NCBI GenBank assembly: GCA_050084985.1 | Contig: JBITNC010000001.1 | Span: 32,612,001 to 32,676,000, forward strand | Length of the DNA: 64,000 nt | Direction: 5' to 3' | Source: Nageia nagi | Taxonomy: Eukaryota > Pinophyta | Shown here: one piece after another, positions 1 through 11,030 of the stretch | Layout: the number at the start of each line of letters is the position of its first letter | How positions within the stretch are numbered: the first letter of the stretch is position 1 | The notes under the pieces: model-generated | What the model saw: the letters and a program-made list of their open reading frames with translations, nothing else | What the model was told of the DNA's origin: nothing | Database searches by the model: none | Translations under genes and position numbers: made by a program

Positions 1-97
1 ATGATGACGTCATGCGAAAAGCGTTATACTCTATTTCCGGAGTCCGGAGGATGATGACATCACGATGTATACAGAAAACATCCGGTAAGCTAGGAAA

Positions 98-217
98 GAG
101 TCCGGAATAATCAGAAATACCATTATGAAGGAGAGAAGAGTCCGGAATCGTAAGAAATACCATAATGAAGAATAAAAGAGTCCGGAATTAGCTGAAATCC
201 ATGGAGAAAGAAGTATA
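98..217. repeat. 40-bp tandem repeat, 3 copies
   Basis: The motif GAGTCCGGAA begins at 98, 138 and 178, an exact 40-bp step. Each copy continues into a GAAATACCAT-like block. A further GAGTCCGGAGG lies at about 40. It sits inside the LTR-like segment. Confidence 0.85.
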
Positions 218-420
218 CCTGTCTAAACAACTCTGTTTGAGAAATGAAAGTGTTCGTCAGTTACAAACAAGGATTCTGTTGATAACGTATAATGGTAGGA
301 ACAGTTTCCTGGAGTGTTCTTGATGTGTAACGGTTAAGTACAGGAATAATGTGAAAAATGGATGTAAGAAAAGGAGCAGAGAGTTGCAGTGTGAACAGTG
401 TGAAAATGGCAAGAAGTTAT

Positions 421-637
421 GATTGCACAGCTCGAGGAGAGAAGTAGCTGAGATTGCACAGCTGGAGGACAATGTAAGTTATGATTGCACAGCTCGAGGA
501 GAGAAGTAGCTGAGATTGCACAGCTTGAGAATAATGCAAGTAATGATTGCACAGCTCGAGGAGAAAGGAAGTAATGAGTGCACAGCTCGAGGAAAGTGGT
601 AGTTGCGGTTTCACAGCTCAAGGAGAAGTGAAGCAGG
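421..637. repeat. 31-bp minisatellite, 7 copies
   Basis: The core GATTGCACAGCTCGAGGAG and its variants begin at 421, 452, 483, 514, 545, 576 and 607, an exact 31-bp step. The first four copies alternate between two subtypes, giving a 62-bp pair structure. No indels separate the copies, so the array is young or actively homogenised. It probably lies in the U3 region of an LTR. Confidence 0.9.
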
Positions 638-920
638 TAATGGGATATGCAGATATAAGAGTTGGTTTCTAGGTGTAAAATGTGTGGGATAAAAAGGGTG
701 AAAAGAGGCAAAGTGTGTGCGGAGTGTGTGATGAGAAGTGCGTGAAGTAAAGTATGCAAACGCAGGTAATTGCATGAGTGTGATGAGCAGAGAAGTGAGT
801 GGAAGCAAGTGCTGTGTGTAAAGTGAAATATCCGAAGTGTATGAAGTGAGCATTAGAGCTAGACCATTGAGGGTCTTCTAGAACAGAATCTTTTCTCCAT
901 TTAAATGTTCTATCAAGTTG

Positions 921-1135
921 GTGCTTGATAGCTGGAGTTGGTGCTCCAAGCAGTCGGTGCTGCTAAATCTAAAGTGGTAGTTGGTGCTACCCTTCACAGT
1001 GGTGCTGTGGATTTGAGAGCTGGAGTGGATTTGAGAGCTGGAGTTGGTGCTCCAAGCAGTAGGTGCTGCTATTCTCAAAGTGGTAGTTGGTGCTACCCTT
1101 CACAGTTGGTGCTGTGAATCTGTAAGCTTTCTTTA
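921..1135. repeat. 106-bp direct duplication, GGTGCT-rich
   Basis: The block GCTGGAGTTGGTGCTCCAAG starts at 931 and again at 1037. Both copies continue through an AAAGTGGTAGTTGGTGCTAC block and a CTTCACAG block. Inside the unit, shorter TTGGTGCT words recur. Confidence 0.8.
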
Positions 1136-1347
1136 ATGGCTGGATTTGGATTGGTGTCCAAGCAGTCATTTTCGGGGATGTAGCCAAACTGGTGAACCTC
1201 GTTACATCTGGTGTTGTGTGATGTACTGGTGTGCTTGCTCATTTTCTCTAGCTTTTAATCTGTCATTATTAAAGAAGATTGGATAGTAATAATTTTTATA
1301 TACACTGATTCACCCCCCCCCCTCTCAGTGTCACTCGAAGAACAACA

Positions 1348-3769
1348 TACCCTATCTTCTTGTACATCTTCTCCTCTTGTCATTCACCCAAAACCCATAA
1401 GAGACTCTCCCTTTCCTCTAAAGGGATCTTGTTAGCTTGAAATTTCTAAATAAGCTAACAAAAAATTACCCTTCCAAATTCAAACTTCTTCACTCTATTT
1501 ATAGATTTATCTTCCATTTCTTTGGGCCATAATATCTCTAGCTCAAATACCATTGTAATATCTTGAATACAAACTCAAGTGAAATTAAGAAAAAATAACT
1601 AAGTATGTACCCATATCTAGCCTAGAGCCTCATTTACAAGTAACTACAACCTTGAAATGCCAACATCTAGCTCATACATGCATAAATGAATAAGCACACC
1701 TTAACATTACAATAATGGACAAATACATAAATAATATTAAGATCTAAATGCCCAACAACCATCTTAATGATGTATAATAAATAATGATACAATACCAAGC
1801 CCATAGGGTTCAATTTTGACCTCCTAAGAGCCAACTACAACACAAACAATGGAAAAATATGATCAATGTTGGAACTATGAAATAATAGATAGGACAATCT
1901 CACTCACTCAAGCCTAGATACTCTACGATAGAACTCCCATGCTTGGAAATCATTTTAGATAGGAATATGACCTTGAAATACCATTGGATGGAATAATATA
2001 TTGCACCTTAGTCATAGATCAATAGGATCCCTCATCCTACTAAATCTCCTAGATGTTATACCTAGGGATGTTGCTTGATGGTATGCCAAGACTTGTGCAC
2101 TAGATGGTATGAGTAATAATGATAATCAAGTATATCAAGCAATATTAATCCAAGGCATAATATAGCTTACATGGGATCTAGATCTCATCTCAAAGTCATC
2201 ACTAAAACTTCTTAGTCCAATGTTGGCTTCCTAGAAGTCCCATAAATCCTAATGAAGGCACCTAGGGGTCATCCCAAGCCCCACATGGGTATCTATGCCC
2301 TCCTCATGCTCAACATCAATGTAAAGGGCATATGTGGTTCTAGAAGACATGCATGTGTATCATGGACCAATTTGGGGGTATAGAAATATCCCTAAGGTTG
2401 GAACATGTATACAAGTGTTCCCAATTCCAACATTGGGGCAATTAGGTATTTATCCATGCCCTAGTGATGTCTAAGTGCTAAATAAGCCTTGGGATTCCTA
2501 TAATCACTTCTTGGGATCTCAAAGTAAATAAAATCATATTAAATCATACTAGCCTATGCTTAGGAGGAAGATGTCCCACTTGGGGCTCATAGTGGAATCC
2601 AATGGACCTTTATATTTTCTATCCCAAGTACTAAGTACTAAACCATAATTAAATAATTAAATATTTACAAAGGGGAATCTATGGGATTCCATAACTAATT
2701 ATAATTTGCTAAAGGGTACATCATAGTTTATCTTAATAGGAGGCTCATTCAACTATGGTATTTCATCAATAGGTTGAGAAAGGTTATGAAATTGCCCCAA
2801 TTCTATTATTACATAAGAGAAATAATGTCACACACACATACCCCTAGCTACCTAGGCTACTCCTATGTAATGAAAGAAGAAGGTAGGATAGTTTAGTAGG
2901 GAATAATCTATGATGTCCTTCATCTCCTCTCTAAAATAAGCATCAACATGATAAGCAACCTTGTCTTGCCTCTTTGGATAAGCAACCCTTTGACTAACAA
3001 CATATGTAATGACACTTATATCTTTGGCTAAATATTAGCCCCAGCATGTGCAAAAGTGCATCATATGACATGTAAACTATCCTATGAAGCATTGGGTAAG
3101 AGGAATCATGATATGTTTTTATAGTATGGGCATTGATGTGAGCATGGGAACTAGAGCTAGCATAGGCATTAGCATTTTTTTAAAGGTTTTACCTTGATTT
3201 TTGGTTCCTACTTAATCAAATTAACTAACTACTTAATTCTTAAATATTTTTATAGGTAACTCTTCAATTCCCTATTCATTCCTATCATGGGTTTTTACTT
3301 TATACCTTCTAGATTTCATGTATAGTAGTATCAATGGTGCATTACATCTCATCTATCTTGTCTTGTTGTTTTACCTTAACATAAAATACCATATTTTTTT
3401 AATCCATTTTTTATTTTGATTCTAACTTTGAAGTGTCAATATTGTATAATATCATCTTGACATCATCCTCTTCTAACTCAAATTGATCCTGATTGCATTT
3501 ATAATAGTGAGGGTAGCATGAACACTAATGCTAGTGTAGATGTTGATAATTCTTTTCTTCTTAATTTCTATTGATATATTTGTCTTCTTAAATAACCCTC
3601 TAACTAACAACATATGTAATGACGCTTGTCTCTTTGTACAATAGCATGGTATCACTATCTTCTTCATCTTCTTCATTATCTTCATCATTATCTTCATGGA
3701 TTTCAATATTTCTATATGGAACTATGGTATTCCCAACTTGTGCAATAATATTTGGGCTTTCATCCACTA
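1348..3769. other. Unassigned AT-rich sequence
   Basis: I see no gene or complete element here. A roughly 35-bp block beginning ACTAACAACATATGTAATGA occurs at about 2994 and again at about 3602, both in the same direction. Part of the stretch may be the decayed pol region of minus-strand element F, whose protease lies just to the right, but no RT or integrase motif could be read. Confidence 0.5.
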
Positions 3770-3779
3770 CTTCAACTAC

Positions 3780-4217
3780 ATATTCCTATCCATTATCATT
3801 AAATTTAATAAATCTGTATAATGTATATGGTATGCATCTCATTGGATGTATCCATGGTCTTGCAAAGATGATGTCATAATGAAGCTCCTTGTTTAGGACA
3901 TATATCATAACTTCCACTGTATTTGGTCCCAACTGAATAGGTAACATGATATTTTTGACAAATCCTTTGCTATCACCATCATAATCTATGATCTTGTACT
4001 TCTATGCTAGAAATTTAGGCATTAGTTTATCACCAAATATCTTAAGGAATTTAATAAATAAAATATTCAAACTTACACCACCATCTACGAAGGCATGCTT
4101 GCTAATTTTTCCTAATAGCTTTACATATATATGGATTAGAAAGCATTTATCAATTGTATCATCATTAATAGTATAATCTTTAGTAAAAGTTATAGCATTC
4201 TTGAAACAACCAATCAT
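3780..4217 (-). pseudogene. Ty3/gypsy aspartic protease, element F
   Basis: On the minus strand this reads as a retropepsin-like protease of a plant Ty3/gypsy element. The active-site block VDGGVSLNI keeps its aspartate (about 4090-4110). About 80 codons downstream is RPWIHPMRCIPYTLYRFIKF, which matches the conserved RPWIH...PSTLH.LKF block that follows the active site in Tat-type proteases. Stop codons interrupt the frame. It follows the gag of the same element and would process the Gag-Pol precursor. No RT follows on the left, so the element is truncated or too decayed to read there. Confidence 0.75.
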
Positions 4218-4233
4218 TCATACCAATGCATTT

Positions 4234-5783
4234 CTAATAAATATCGATATCAACATCAATATCAACAATACTAAAAAGTTCAAACAATGCCATTCTATGT
4301 TCTTCATATATTTTAAACAACTCAAACAAACTAATTTTAGCATTTATTTTTTTTCTATTTTGTAGAATACACTTTTTGTCATTTCTCTTTCTTCTTATCC
4401 TTAAGAGAATATTTAGAGGTACCTCTTTTGTAGAAAAAATCAAGTTAAGACTACCTTTCTTTAATATTATGGATGTATTGCAAGTTTTTTCTAAATCTAA
4501 ACTTTTATTTGAGTCTACTTTTACACTAAATTCATTATCAAACTCAATAGTTTCATCATTATCATCATAGACAATCATATCCACCACATTGATGGAAGGT
4601 AGGTCTTGCGATTTAACTTTGAGCACATTATTTTTATACAAAACTATACTGCTATCCAACAAATATTTCAATTTATTTCTTAAAACATAATAATTTGTTG
4701 TATTATGTGTTTTAATTTGATGATATTTATAGAATTAATTCTTCTTATACAACTAGGATTTTCATCATTAGGTCCATATTCTTTTCCTTGAGTTCATTCA
4801 ATTAGACCCTTTTCCTATATATTCTTCAAATATTTGGTTAGGGTTTATTACCAATGAATACAATTCTTTGGCTAACTTTCCATCTTTAGATTTTTCTTGC
4901 TTATATGGTTCAACTATAGTAACTGAAGTATCCTCCATTTTGTTATAGGGTTTTCTACCATTATCTTTGGAGGAGGAGGATGTGTATTTGAGAAAATTAG
5001 ACCTTACTAAGAATGTTTTTTTCTTAATAAGCAAATGAATCATATGCATAAATAAAATATTAACATTCTCAAATCCTTTTTCACTAAGAATAGGATCAAT
5101 ATTTTCAGGGAATATCTTTGCAATGAAGCTCTCTTCCAACATTTATTTAATGGACCTCCAAAGCATGATGAATCTAGGAGCAAACTTATCTAACCTCTCT
5201 ATTTTTCCTTTCTTAAAATGGATTAAATCTATCAAATCAACTATTTTCTTTATATTGCACTTGAACTAAGCCTTGAACTAATCCTCCAATTACTAAAATG
5301 GTGTTATAGAACCTAGTTCCAAGATATGAAACAACTTGCAAGCTTCATCGATTAAACTCATAGGGAAATATTTTGCATTTAAATGATCATTAACTTAAGG
5401 TCCATAATGTATTCAAAACCCTAAAGATGTATTATAGGATCAATCTCACCTTTGAACTTTTCAAATTTAAGATATTTATTTGTACCAATAAGGAGTATAT
5501 TTTGAATCTCCATGCTTAATGGGTTACCCTTGTTCTCTGTCTAATATGCATAAACTTTAAACTTCTTCCCAATTTGTATTATCTAAGACTCAAGATGTTT
5601 GAATTCTTTATTTATGAAGGTACCTAGTTTGGATGCTTGATTTCTTACATTTATGCTACTATTAGTGTTGGTACTAATGATAATATTTTTGTTGACATGC
5701 ATATCCCCATTGGGCTTATTGATGAACTAGATCATAGGTGTAGATGCCTTTGAGATAAGAGCTTGAAACTTAGGCATTACCAT
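4234..5783 (-). pseudogene. Ty3/gypsy gag, element F
   Basis: Decayed gag on the minus strand, beginning near an ATG at 5783 (MVMPKFQALISKAS). The diagnostic block is YLKFEKFKGEIDPIIHL at about 5430-5490, the F.G..DP..HL signature of gypsy Gag. Further on, AKYFPMSLIDEACK at about 5340-5380 fits the hydrophobic helix after it. The frame then runs through 5142-4798 and 4671-4234, both lysine- and acid-rich. Several in-frame stops and frame changes show it is dead. Gag would form the virus-like particle in the cytoplasm. It sits between the candidate 5' LTR on the right and the protease on the left, the expected order. Confidence 0.65.
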
Positions 5784-5908
5784 AGAAGGAATATGAACAT
5801 GGATGCTAGCCTTTAAAAGCTTAGTGTAGGTGCTAACAATCTGAAAGAATGAGGCTAGCTAGCAAGGATTATTGGTAATAGATATGAAAATAAGTTACAC
5901 CAAACATA

Positions 5909-6254
5909 TGATCACATAGATGGATGATAGATATTTGCTTTAGTGATAACAATATTCTAATCTCGATAGGCATCATTTAGAAACACCCAAGAGTAGGGTA
6001 CCAAATATTGAGTTGTAATATTAATATGCTTTTCTCAAGTTAGAGATGCTTAAAATTAAATCATGCATGATATCATCATTTTACACTTTGAATATTGGTT
6101 GAAGCCATCTCAATGTATCTAACATAAAATATAAGAACATAGCCTAAGAAATATATGATAATAAGTTAAAATATGACTAAAATGTGATTAAATATATGTG
6201 TAAAGTTGAACCTAAGTAGAATCATATTAAGGAGACCACTTTTAGGTGTCAACA
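5909..6254 (-). repeat. Candidate 5' LTR of element F
   Basis: On the minus strand the sequence begins TGTTGACACCTAAAAGTGG at 6254, a typical start for Tat-type LTRs, and can be taken to end in CA at 5909-5910. It is followed by TATGTTTGGTGTAAC, which resembles the TATTGGTGAACC that follows the LTR of element A. Gag of F starts about 125 bp further on. No second copy was found in the window, so the limits rest on the termini alone. Confidence 0.4.
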
Positions 6255-6279
6255 TTGTCATTTTCTTTAATCCAATACT

Positions 6280-7461
6280 AGAGCCTCTTAAGCTCCTACT
6301 AATGGAAAACATGGGGTAGAGACTTCAATGTCTCTATACGACCCTTTAGGACTCATATATGCTCATCTTGAGCTACTAGTTTCTCCTATGGACTTAATAT
6401 CTATGCTTGTAGCATTGCTATATAAGCCTCCAAATCTATGTCAAAATAATTATCCCAAGTTAGTTTACCTCTAAAAGACTCAAAAATAAGGAAAAATTTA
6501 AATAGTTAGTATTTCATAAGAATACTTGTAGTATAGGTTGAGGGAGTGGTAGCTCATAATAAAGATGGTATAGAGGTATCTACCTCTAGAGTAGGAAGTG
6601 ATGGATCACCAATGTCTCTTATCTCCTCCTCCTCCTCCCATAGCTCTTACTCCTCCTCCTCCTCTACCTCGTATGCCTCCTATTTATCCTCAAGGCCTAA
6701 TGGTACATGCCTCACCCTATCTCAACATCATTGATACTCATAGGTATGTTGATGATGTGGGGTCAATACTCTAAGGACATGGCCTTTAGGTGACTACAAC
6801 TCCATGCATTCATAGATAAAACTTTAGGTTTAATGGTTTGATATTTGTAGTATCAATCCATAGTCAATCACACCTTAGGAATTGGTACATCGTACATTAG
6901 GCTAAATAGTTGAAACATTTTTTTCCAATTGATAGAATTATGTAACTTTTCTATGATAATGGATGGGATGAGGATTCATGCTCCATGAAAACTCCTCATT
7001 AGATTTATCCTATAAAGATAAACCAAAATAGGGGTCCTAAAAAATCCTCCTTATCTAACAAGTCAAGCAACCTTTGACATTGCTCCACCCCTCATGTAGC
7101 CCCCATCCTTTACATGGTCTGCTAATGAAATAAATGGGGCAATGTCTTCTTGAGTCACCATAGGAAAGTATGTCCAAGCCATACCTATATTATTATATTC
7201 CCATGCATGTAAAATAAATGAGTGTGCTATGATACCATCTCTATATATGTGCTCATAACTGAATGCTGTTGACCCTCATCTTAGCGTAAGATAGTGTCAT
7301 CCTATAATACAAATCATCATAACCTCCCATCCAACCTTGTTAACTAGTCCAATGACTAGGGCATCCTCTATTGGATTCTACATGATCCTTTAGATTTTCT
7401 CCAAAGTCACCATATATTCTTCAATCATTAAATGGAAAGTCCATCTCTCTCATAATGATTT
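6280..7461 (-). pseudogene. Plant mobile domain (PMD/MAIN-like) ORF remnant
   Basis: On the minus strand, starting at the border with element A, the frame reads ERWTFHLMIEEYMVTLEKI, then two stops, then NPIEDALVIGLVNKVG (about 7449-7330). This matches the opening of the plant mobile domain (Pfam PF10536: TFHL..GEMTVTLEDV..LLGLPV.G). Further readable blocks are IIAHSFILHAWEYNNIGMAW and QEDIAPFISLADHVKDGG (about 7230-7110). The tail holds an acid-rich stretch (6610-6680) and a coiled-coil-like end (6290-6450). PMDs occur in MAIN/MAIL host proteins and as passenger domains in gypsy and Mutator elements. The part expected before ERWTFHL is missing because A inserted there. A transposon-borne copy is likelier than a host gene, as it abuts an LTR-like end at 6254. 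Confidence 0.6.
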
Positions 7462-8096
7462 TGTAGATGCCTAAAAATGAATTATTACTTATTAAATAAT
7501 TCATTTTATAGAATTAATCATATTTATTATAAAAAGGGGTTAAAATATACCTAAGGTAATGTAATAAATGTAATAGAACATTATATAATGTAAAAGGTGT
7601 CAAATATCAAGAAATATACCTCAAACTATGTAATGTGCAATGATATCAAGAATCAAAGAAGAATAGGATGTTTCTATAAAGACACATCAAAGGCAACAAA
7701 AGAGACATCATTAGAGGGCATTATAAATATCAAGAGAGACTTCAAAAAATGCAAAATCCCTCTATCCTACCAATTATGATTTTTTGTAATACCACCTCTA
7801 CATAGATATGTTAAACCCTTCACATCACCTTTGTATATCTTTTATTCCATTCATTGATCTTCTTAATCCATGCAGCTAGCAGTGTAGCATCTTTAGGCTA
7901 TTGGTAATATGCATCTTTATGAATATCATGTGATGATTGATGAATGGTTTCTATTATTTTATGTTTATGATACTATGATGAAGGTACATTATTTATCATT
8001 ATTTATTTTATTCTATATTTCTTATATATGCTTCAATAATATATTGTAGATAAATAATGCATTGATTTACTATTTATGTATTATTTGAGGTCTACA
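7462..8096 (+). repeat. 5' LTR of element A (Tat)
   Basis: The LTR starts TGTAGATGCCTAAAAATGA at 7462 and ends GGTCTACA at 8096, with the short inverted ends TGTAGA/TCTACA. It carries TATAAATA at 7722-7729 and is followed at once by a PBS-like sequence and gag. The five bases to its left are GATTT. No matching 3' copy was found, so the element is incomplete or its right LTR is unrecognisable. The first 20 bases match the LTR starts of B and C when the latter are read on the minus strand. Confidence 0.75.
7722..7729 (+). promoter_or_regulatory. TATA box in LTR of element A
   Basis: TATAAATA lies about 260 bp into the LTR, where the promoter at the U3/R border is expected. Confidence 0.5.
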
Positions 8097-8112
8097 TATT
8101 GGTGAACCTATT
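8097..8112 (+). promoter_or_regulatory. Candidate primer binding site, element A
   Basis: Two bases after the LTR's final CA comes TTGGTGAACC (8099-8108). TGG is the complement of a tRNA CCA end, as expected of a PBS. A decayed version, TTTGTTGAACC on the minus strand, occupies the same place in element B. I cannot name the tRNA with confidence. Confidence 0.5.
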
Positions 8113-8218
8113 TGTTCGATTTATCTTACCCTAATAGTGAGATCTTGTGAGAATTTTATAAGGGATCTATATCACTAGCAACATTTAAATTTGTTCTTAG
8201 GCTATCAATGATGTTAAA

Positions 8219-9660
8219 ATGGAAGAAGCATTTCGAGAAATGATTAGAGAAGTGCATGCACTATGTAAAGAAGTAAATGAACTAAAAGGTTTGGGTCATA
8301 CATCAATAATGCTAGATCTTGTAATGACTACATGAATTACTAATATTGAGAATAATTGAAGATCAAAACAAAATTAAGAATATTATGGTGGTGTATTCAT
8401 CTCACCTTTGTGTGAGAAGATCCATAATTTTCCCCTACCACTTGAGCACAAGGGCCCCAAGTTCAAGATGTTTAGTGGTGACCAAGACCCAAAACACCAT
8501 CTTATTAGGTTTGAGGAGGAGTGATTGTTAAAATTAGGTTTGAAGGAGAAGTTGATGGCAAATTTATTCCCAAGGAGTTTGATAAGTGATGCTAGTTAGT
8601 GGTTCTATAATTTACCTAGAGGTTCAATTGATTATTTCAACTCATGGTTAAATTATTCATGGGAAAATACAAAGACAACATCAAAGAGCAAAGTATTATT
8701 ACAAAGTTATGTGTAATGAGATAAGGCGATAATAAAACCATAGAAAAATACATTCCATGATTTAAAAAGGTATGAAAATCCATTCAAAGCAAATTAGATG
8801 AAAGTGAAATTCTATTATGCCAATTATCAATTTGCATGCTCCTTGTAATAAAAATATTGTATTTGGAGCATTGATACAAAAACTATTGCAAAAATAAAAA
8901 TTATTACTTGAGTTAGGGGGCCTCAAGTATGCACCTAATTCTTTCCATAAGGAGAATAGAAGGGCATATGCTAAAAAAGAAGAAAAAATAGTACATATGG
9001 CTTATAGACTTGCTTCTCCACCCAAGTTGCAAAGATCTACCACTACAAAAGACATGAGGTAAACTTTTCCAATCCAACTAAGGTTTATTACAAGGGATCT
9101 AATGAAAAAGGGATTATTGTAGCTAGTATAAAAATAAGCACAATATGACAATGTTCCTATGGTAAAATTGGATGCTTATTGCATGTTAAGATCAAAGGAA
9201 GGATCATGCTATAAATTTTTGCAAAGCATTAAAGGTAGCTATATTGGATCTTATTGCTAAAGGAAAGTATTGAAATGATAAAATAGATGTAAATTAAGAA
9301 AATATAGTGAATATAATTTTAGTGGACAAAGAATTTTATGCTGGGTTAAGAAAAGGATGTCCAATGCATGCCCCTAATCTAGTCACTGTAAAGAAAGTAA
9401 GTATCTGACTTGATCCAAAGACATCTAATATGATTGAGAAATTAAAAATAATTCCTACAAAGATTTGTTTATATGATATTATATCCACATCTAAAATGCT
9501 TTGTTCAAAAAGGAGGTATTCCCTACAAATATGTTTTTTACTATGTTCTCTAAAAACCTTAGAGCTATTAAGAAATGTGATGATATCTCTTTTTACAAAT
9601 CTAAAAAGCTTAATAAGGAGTTGCTTGATGAGTGTTTATCTTTATATATTACACATATGA
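8219..9660 (+). pseudogene. Ty3/gypsy (Tat) gag, element A
   Basis: The ATG at 8219 opens MEEAFREMIREVHALCKEVNELKG, a helical Gag N-terminus 110 bp after the PBS. At 8444-8522 the frame reads PKFKMFSGDQDPKHHLIRFEEE, the F.G..DP..HL..F signature of gypsy Gag. It continues LLKLGLKEKLMANLFPRSL and, after a stop, WFYNLPRGSIDYFNSW, the conserved W.YNLP.GSI..F block (8585-8650). The stops just before LLKLGL and WFYNL are TGA and TAG, where the family carries Trp and Gln, so C-to-T decay explains them. The C-terminal half (8720-9660) is poorly readable and no zinc knuckle could be made out. Confidence 0.8.
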
Positions 9661-9685
9661 TTAATGGATGAGAAATAAAAAGAAC

Positions 9686-9990
9686 ATTAGTAGGTAATGG
9701 ATCAACTATTAATGTATTTTCCCATAAGTTTTTGAATCAACTCAAAGAAAAAGATGCAAAAATCCCTCCATTAAAATAAGCTACATTTAGGACTAGGGCA
9801 TATGATAGCTCATCTAAAAAATTGGTTAGGATAGTCACAATTATGGTAACAAAAAGAGTAAGGATGATTGGAGCTAAATTTTAGGTTATTGATTCCAAAT
9901 TATCATTTATTTTTTCATTAGGAAGACCTTGTCTTTATGACATAAGTGCAATCCCATCTATGGTACATGGCATATTGAAATTTGAATGTT
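9686..9990 (+). pseudogene. Ty3/gypsy aspartic protease, element A
   Basis: The frame reads LVGNGSTINVFSHKFLNQL at the active-site position, where the family has VD.GS..N. The aspartate codon has become glycine, so the enzyme would be dead even without the stops. About 70 codons on is FSLGRPCLYDISAIPSMVHG and ILKFEC (about 9910-9990), the LGRPW.....PS..H..LKF block that ends Tat-type proteases. Tryptophan and histidine of that block are also changed. It lies between gag and RT as expected. Confidence 0.75.
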
Positions 9991-11030
9991 AGGGTGAGTT
10001 CGATATAGTGCTTGGTGATCCGAAGTCATATCCCTTTTGTAATGTAGAAAATTTTGAGGAATTTATAATGACTTGCTTAAGATATGAGATTAAAACCTTG
10101 GAATGGAATGTACCAAGGATGAATACAGAAAAATAGACTCAAATTACAAAAACTAGTATGGGTACATATAGAATTGAAAACATGGATTTATTCATGCTTA
10201 TTAAATATTTGGGACAACCTAAAATCTTATTTGTGGGAGGCCATAAATGGTGTGCATTCTTGCTAGAAGAGTTTTAGTGGCATGGAAATAATGGATATGG
10301 GGATGGATCTTGCTCCATCACATCTGTATCACCTAGTTATGATAATTCAACAAAGGTTCGAATGAATATTTAAATGAGTAAACTCTTTCCATATTATTTT
10401 TTTCATAAATATATGTTTGAAAATTGCAAGTACAAAGGGGGAGGATTAGGAAATTTTGAGCAAGGAATGCCTTAATTTATTGATAATTCAAAAGAAAAAA
10501 TGACTAAAAATAGATTGGGAAGTGAAAATAATACTAAATAAGCATTAGGACCTATTAAGTTTGTGAAGGAATACAATTTGATTGAATTATTAGATGTTAT
10601 TAATGGAGATCTTTCGATTGATGATACTAGACCATTATAATTTGATTTATTTAGTATTTAAAATGATGTTTTAGAATATTTGGCGGCACATTTAGAGTTT
10701 CCTAAGTCTAATTCAAAGAGAAAAGTTAGTTATGTTCTCAAAGAATACGCATATTTTGGTCAAGAGGTGACTTTCAATCAAGTGTTTTAGGTTTAGCCAA
10801 AAAATAATGTTATAGATGACATACAAGGATTAAAGTAGTTACCTTCTCTATTGCAAAAGAAAGATGAGCTTACCTTTGTAGCTAAAGAATTAGTGAATAT
10901 CAATATTAGGACTATTGATGAGAAAATATTGTTTGAAATTAAAGCATCCTTCCCAACACCGTAATAGGAAAGGTACAAAAATAAATTTATTACATGTCAT
11001 AAAATTTTTTCTTGGTCTTATGATGATATG
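9991..11030 (+). pseudogene. Pol linker between protease and RT, element A
   Basis: One reading frame stays recognisable from the protease to the RT with scattered stops, for example LGDPKSYPFCNVENFEEF, YLAAHLEFPKSNSKRK and DELTFVAKELVNINIRTIDE. Long linkers of this type are usual between protease and RT in Tat and Ogre elements. No separate domain is recognised. Confidence 0.55.

Larger units (their letters stand above)
1..1347 (+). mobile_element. LTR-like segment, probably Copia, 3' part
   Basis: This stretch is richer in G+C and CpG than the rest of the window and holds three unrelated minisatellites. Near its right end is a C-run followed by CTCTCAGTG (about 1313-1330), a pattern I associate with the 3' end of plant Copia LTRs, and it finishes in CA at 1346-1347. 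No primer binding site follows, so this is more likely a solo LTR or a 3' LTR than a 5' LTR. The left end lies outside the window, so TG and the target duplication cannot be checked. Its lower level of decay suggests a younger insertion than its neighbours. The small minus-strand frames here follow the repeats and are not genes. Confidence 0.45.

Noticed and set aside
257-1187. Several overlapping minus-strand frames of 65-141 codons
   Set aside because: They follow the 31-bp and 106-bp repeats, are leucine/serine/histidine-rich in a repetitive way and match no family. They are by-products of tandem repeats in an LTR-like segment.
1313-1322. C-run as an assembly artefact
   Set aside because: A C-run followed by CTCTCAGTG near the 3' end is what I expect in this LTR type, so a natural origin is likelier, although the exact run length may be uncertain.
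3619-3879. Plus-strand serine-rich frame of 86 codons
   Set aside because: It lies antisense to the acid-rich tail after the protease of element F and shows no independent similarity.
6546-6734. Serine-rich plus-strand frame of 62 codons
   Set aside because: It is the antisense reading of the glutamate-rich stretch (GAG/GAA runs) in the minus-strand plant mobile domain remnant.
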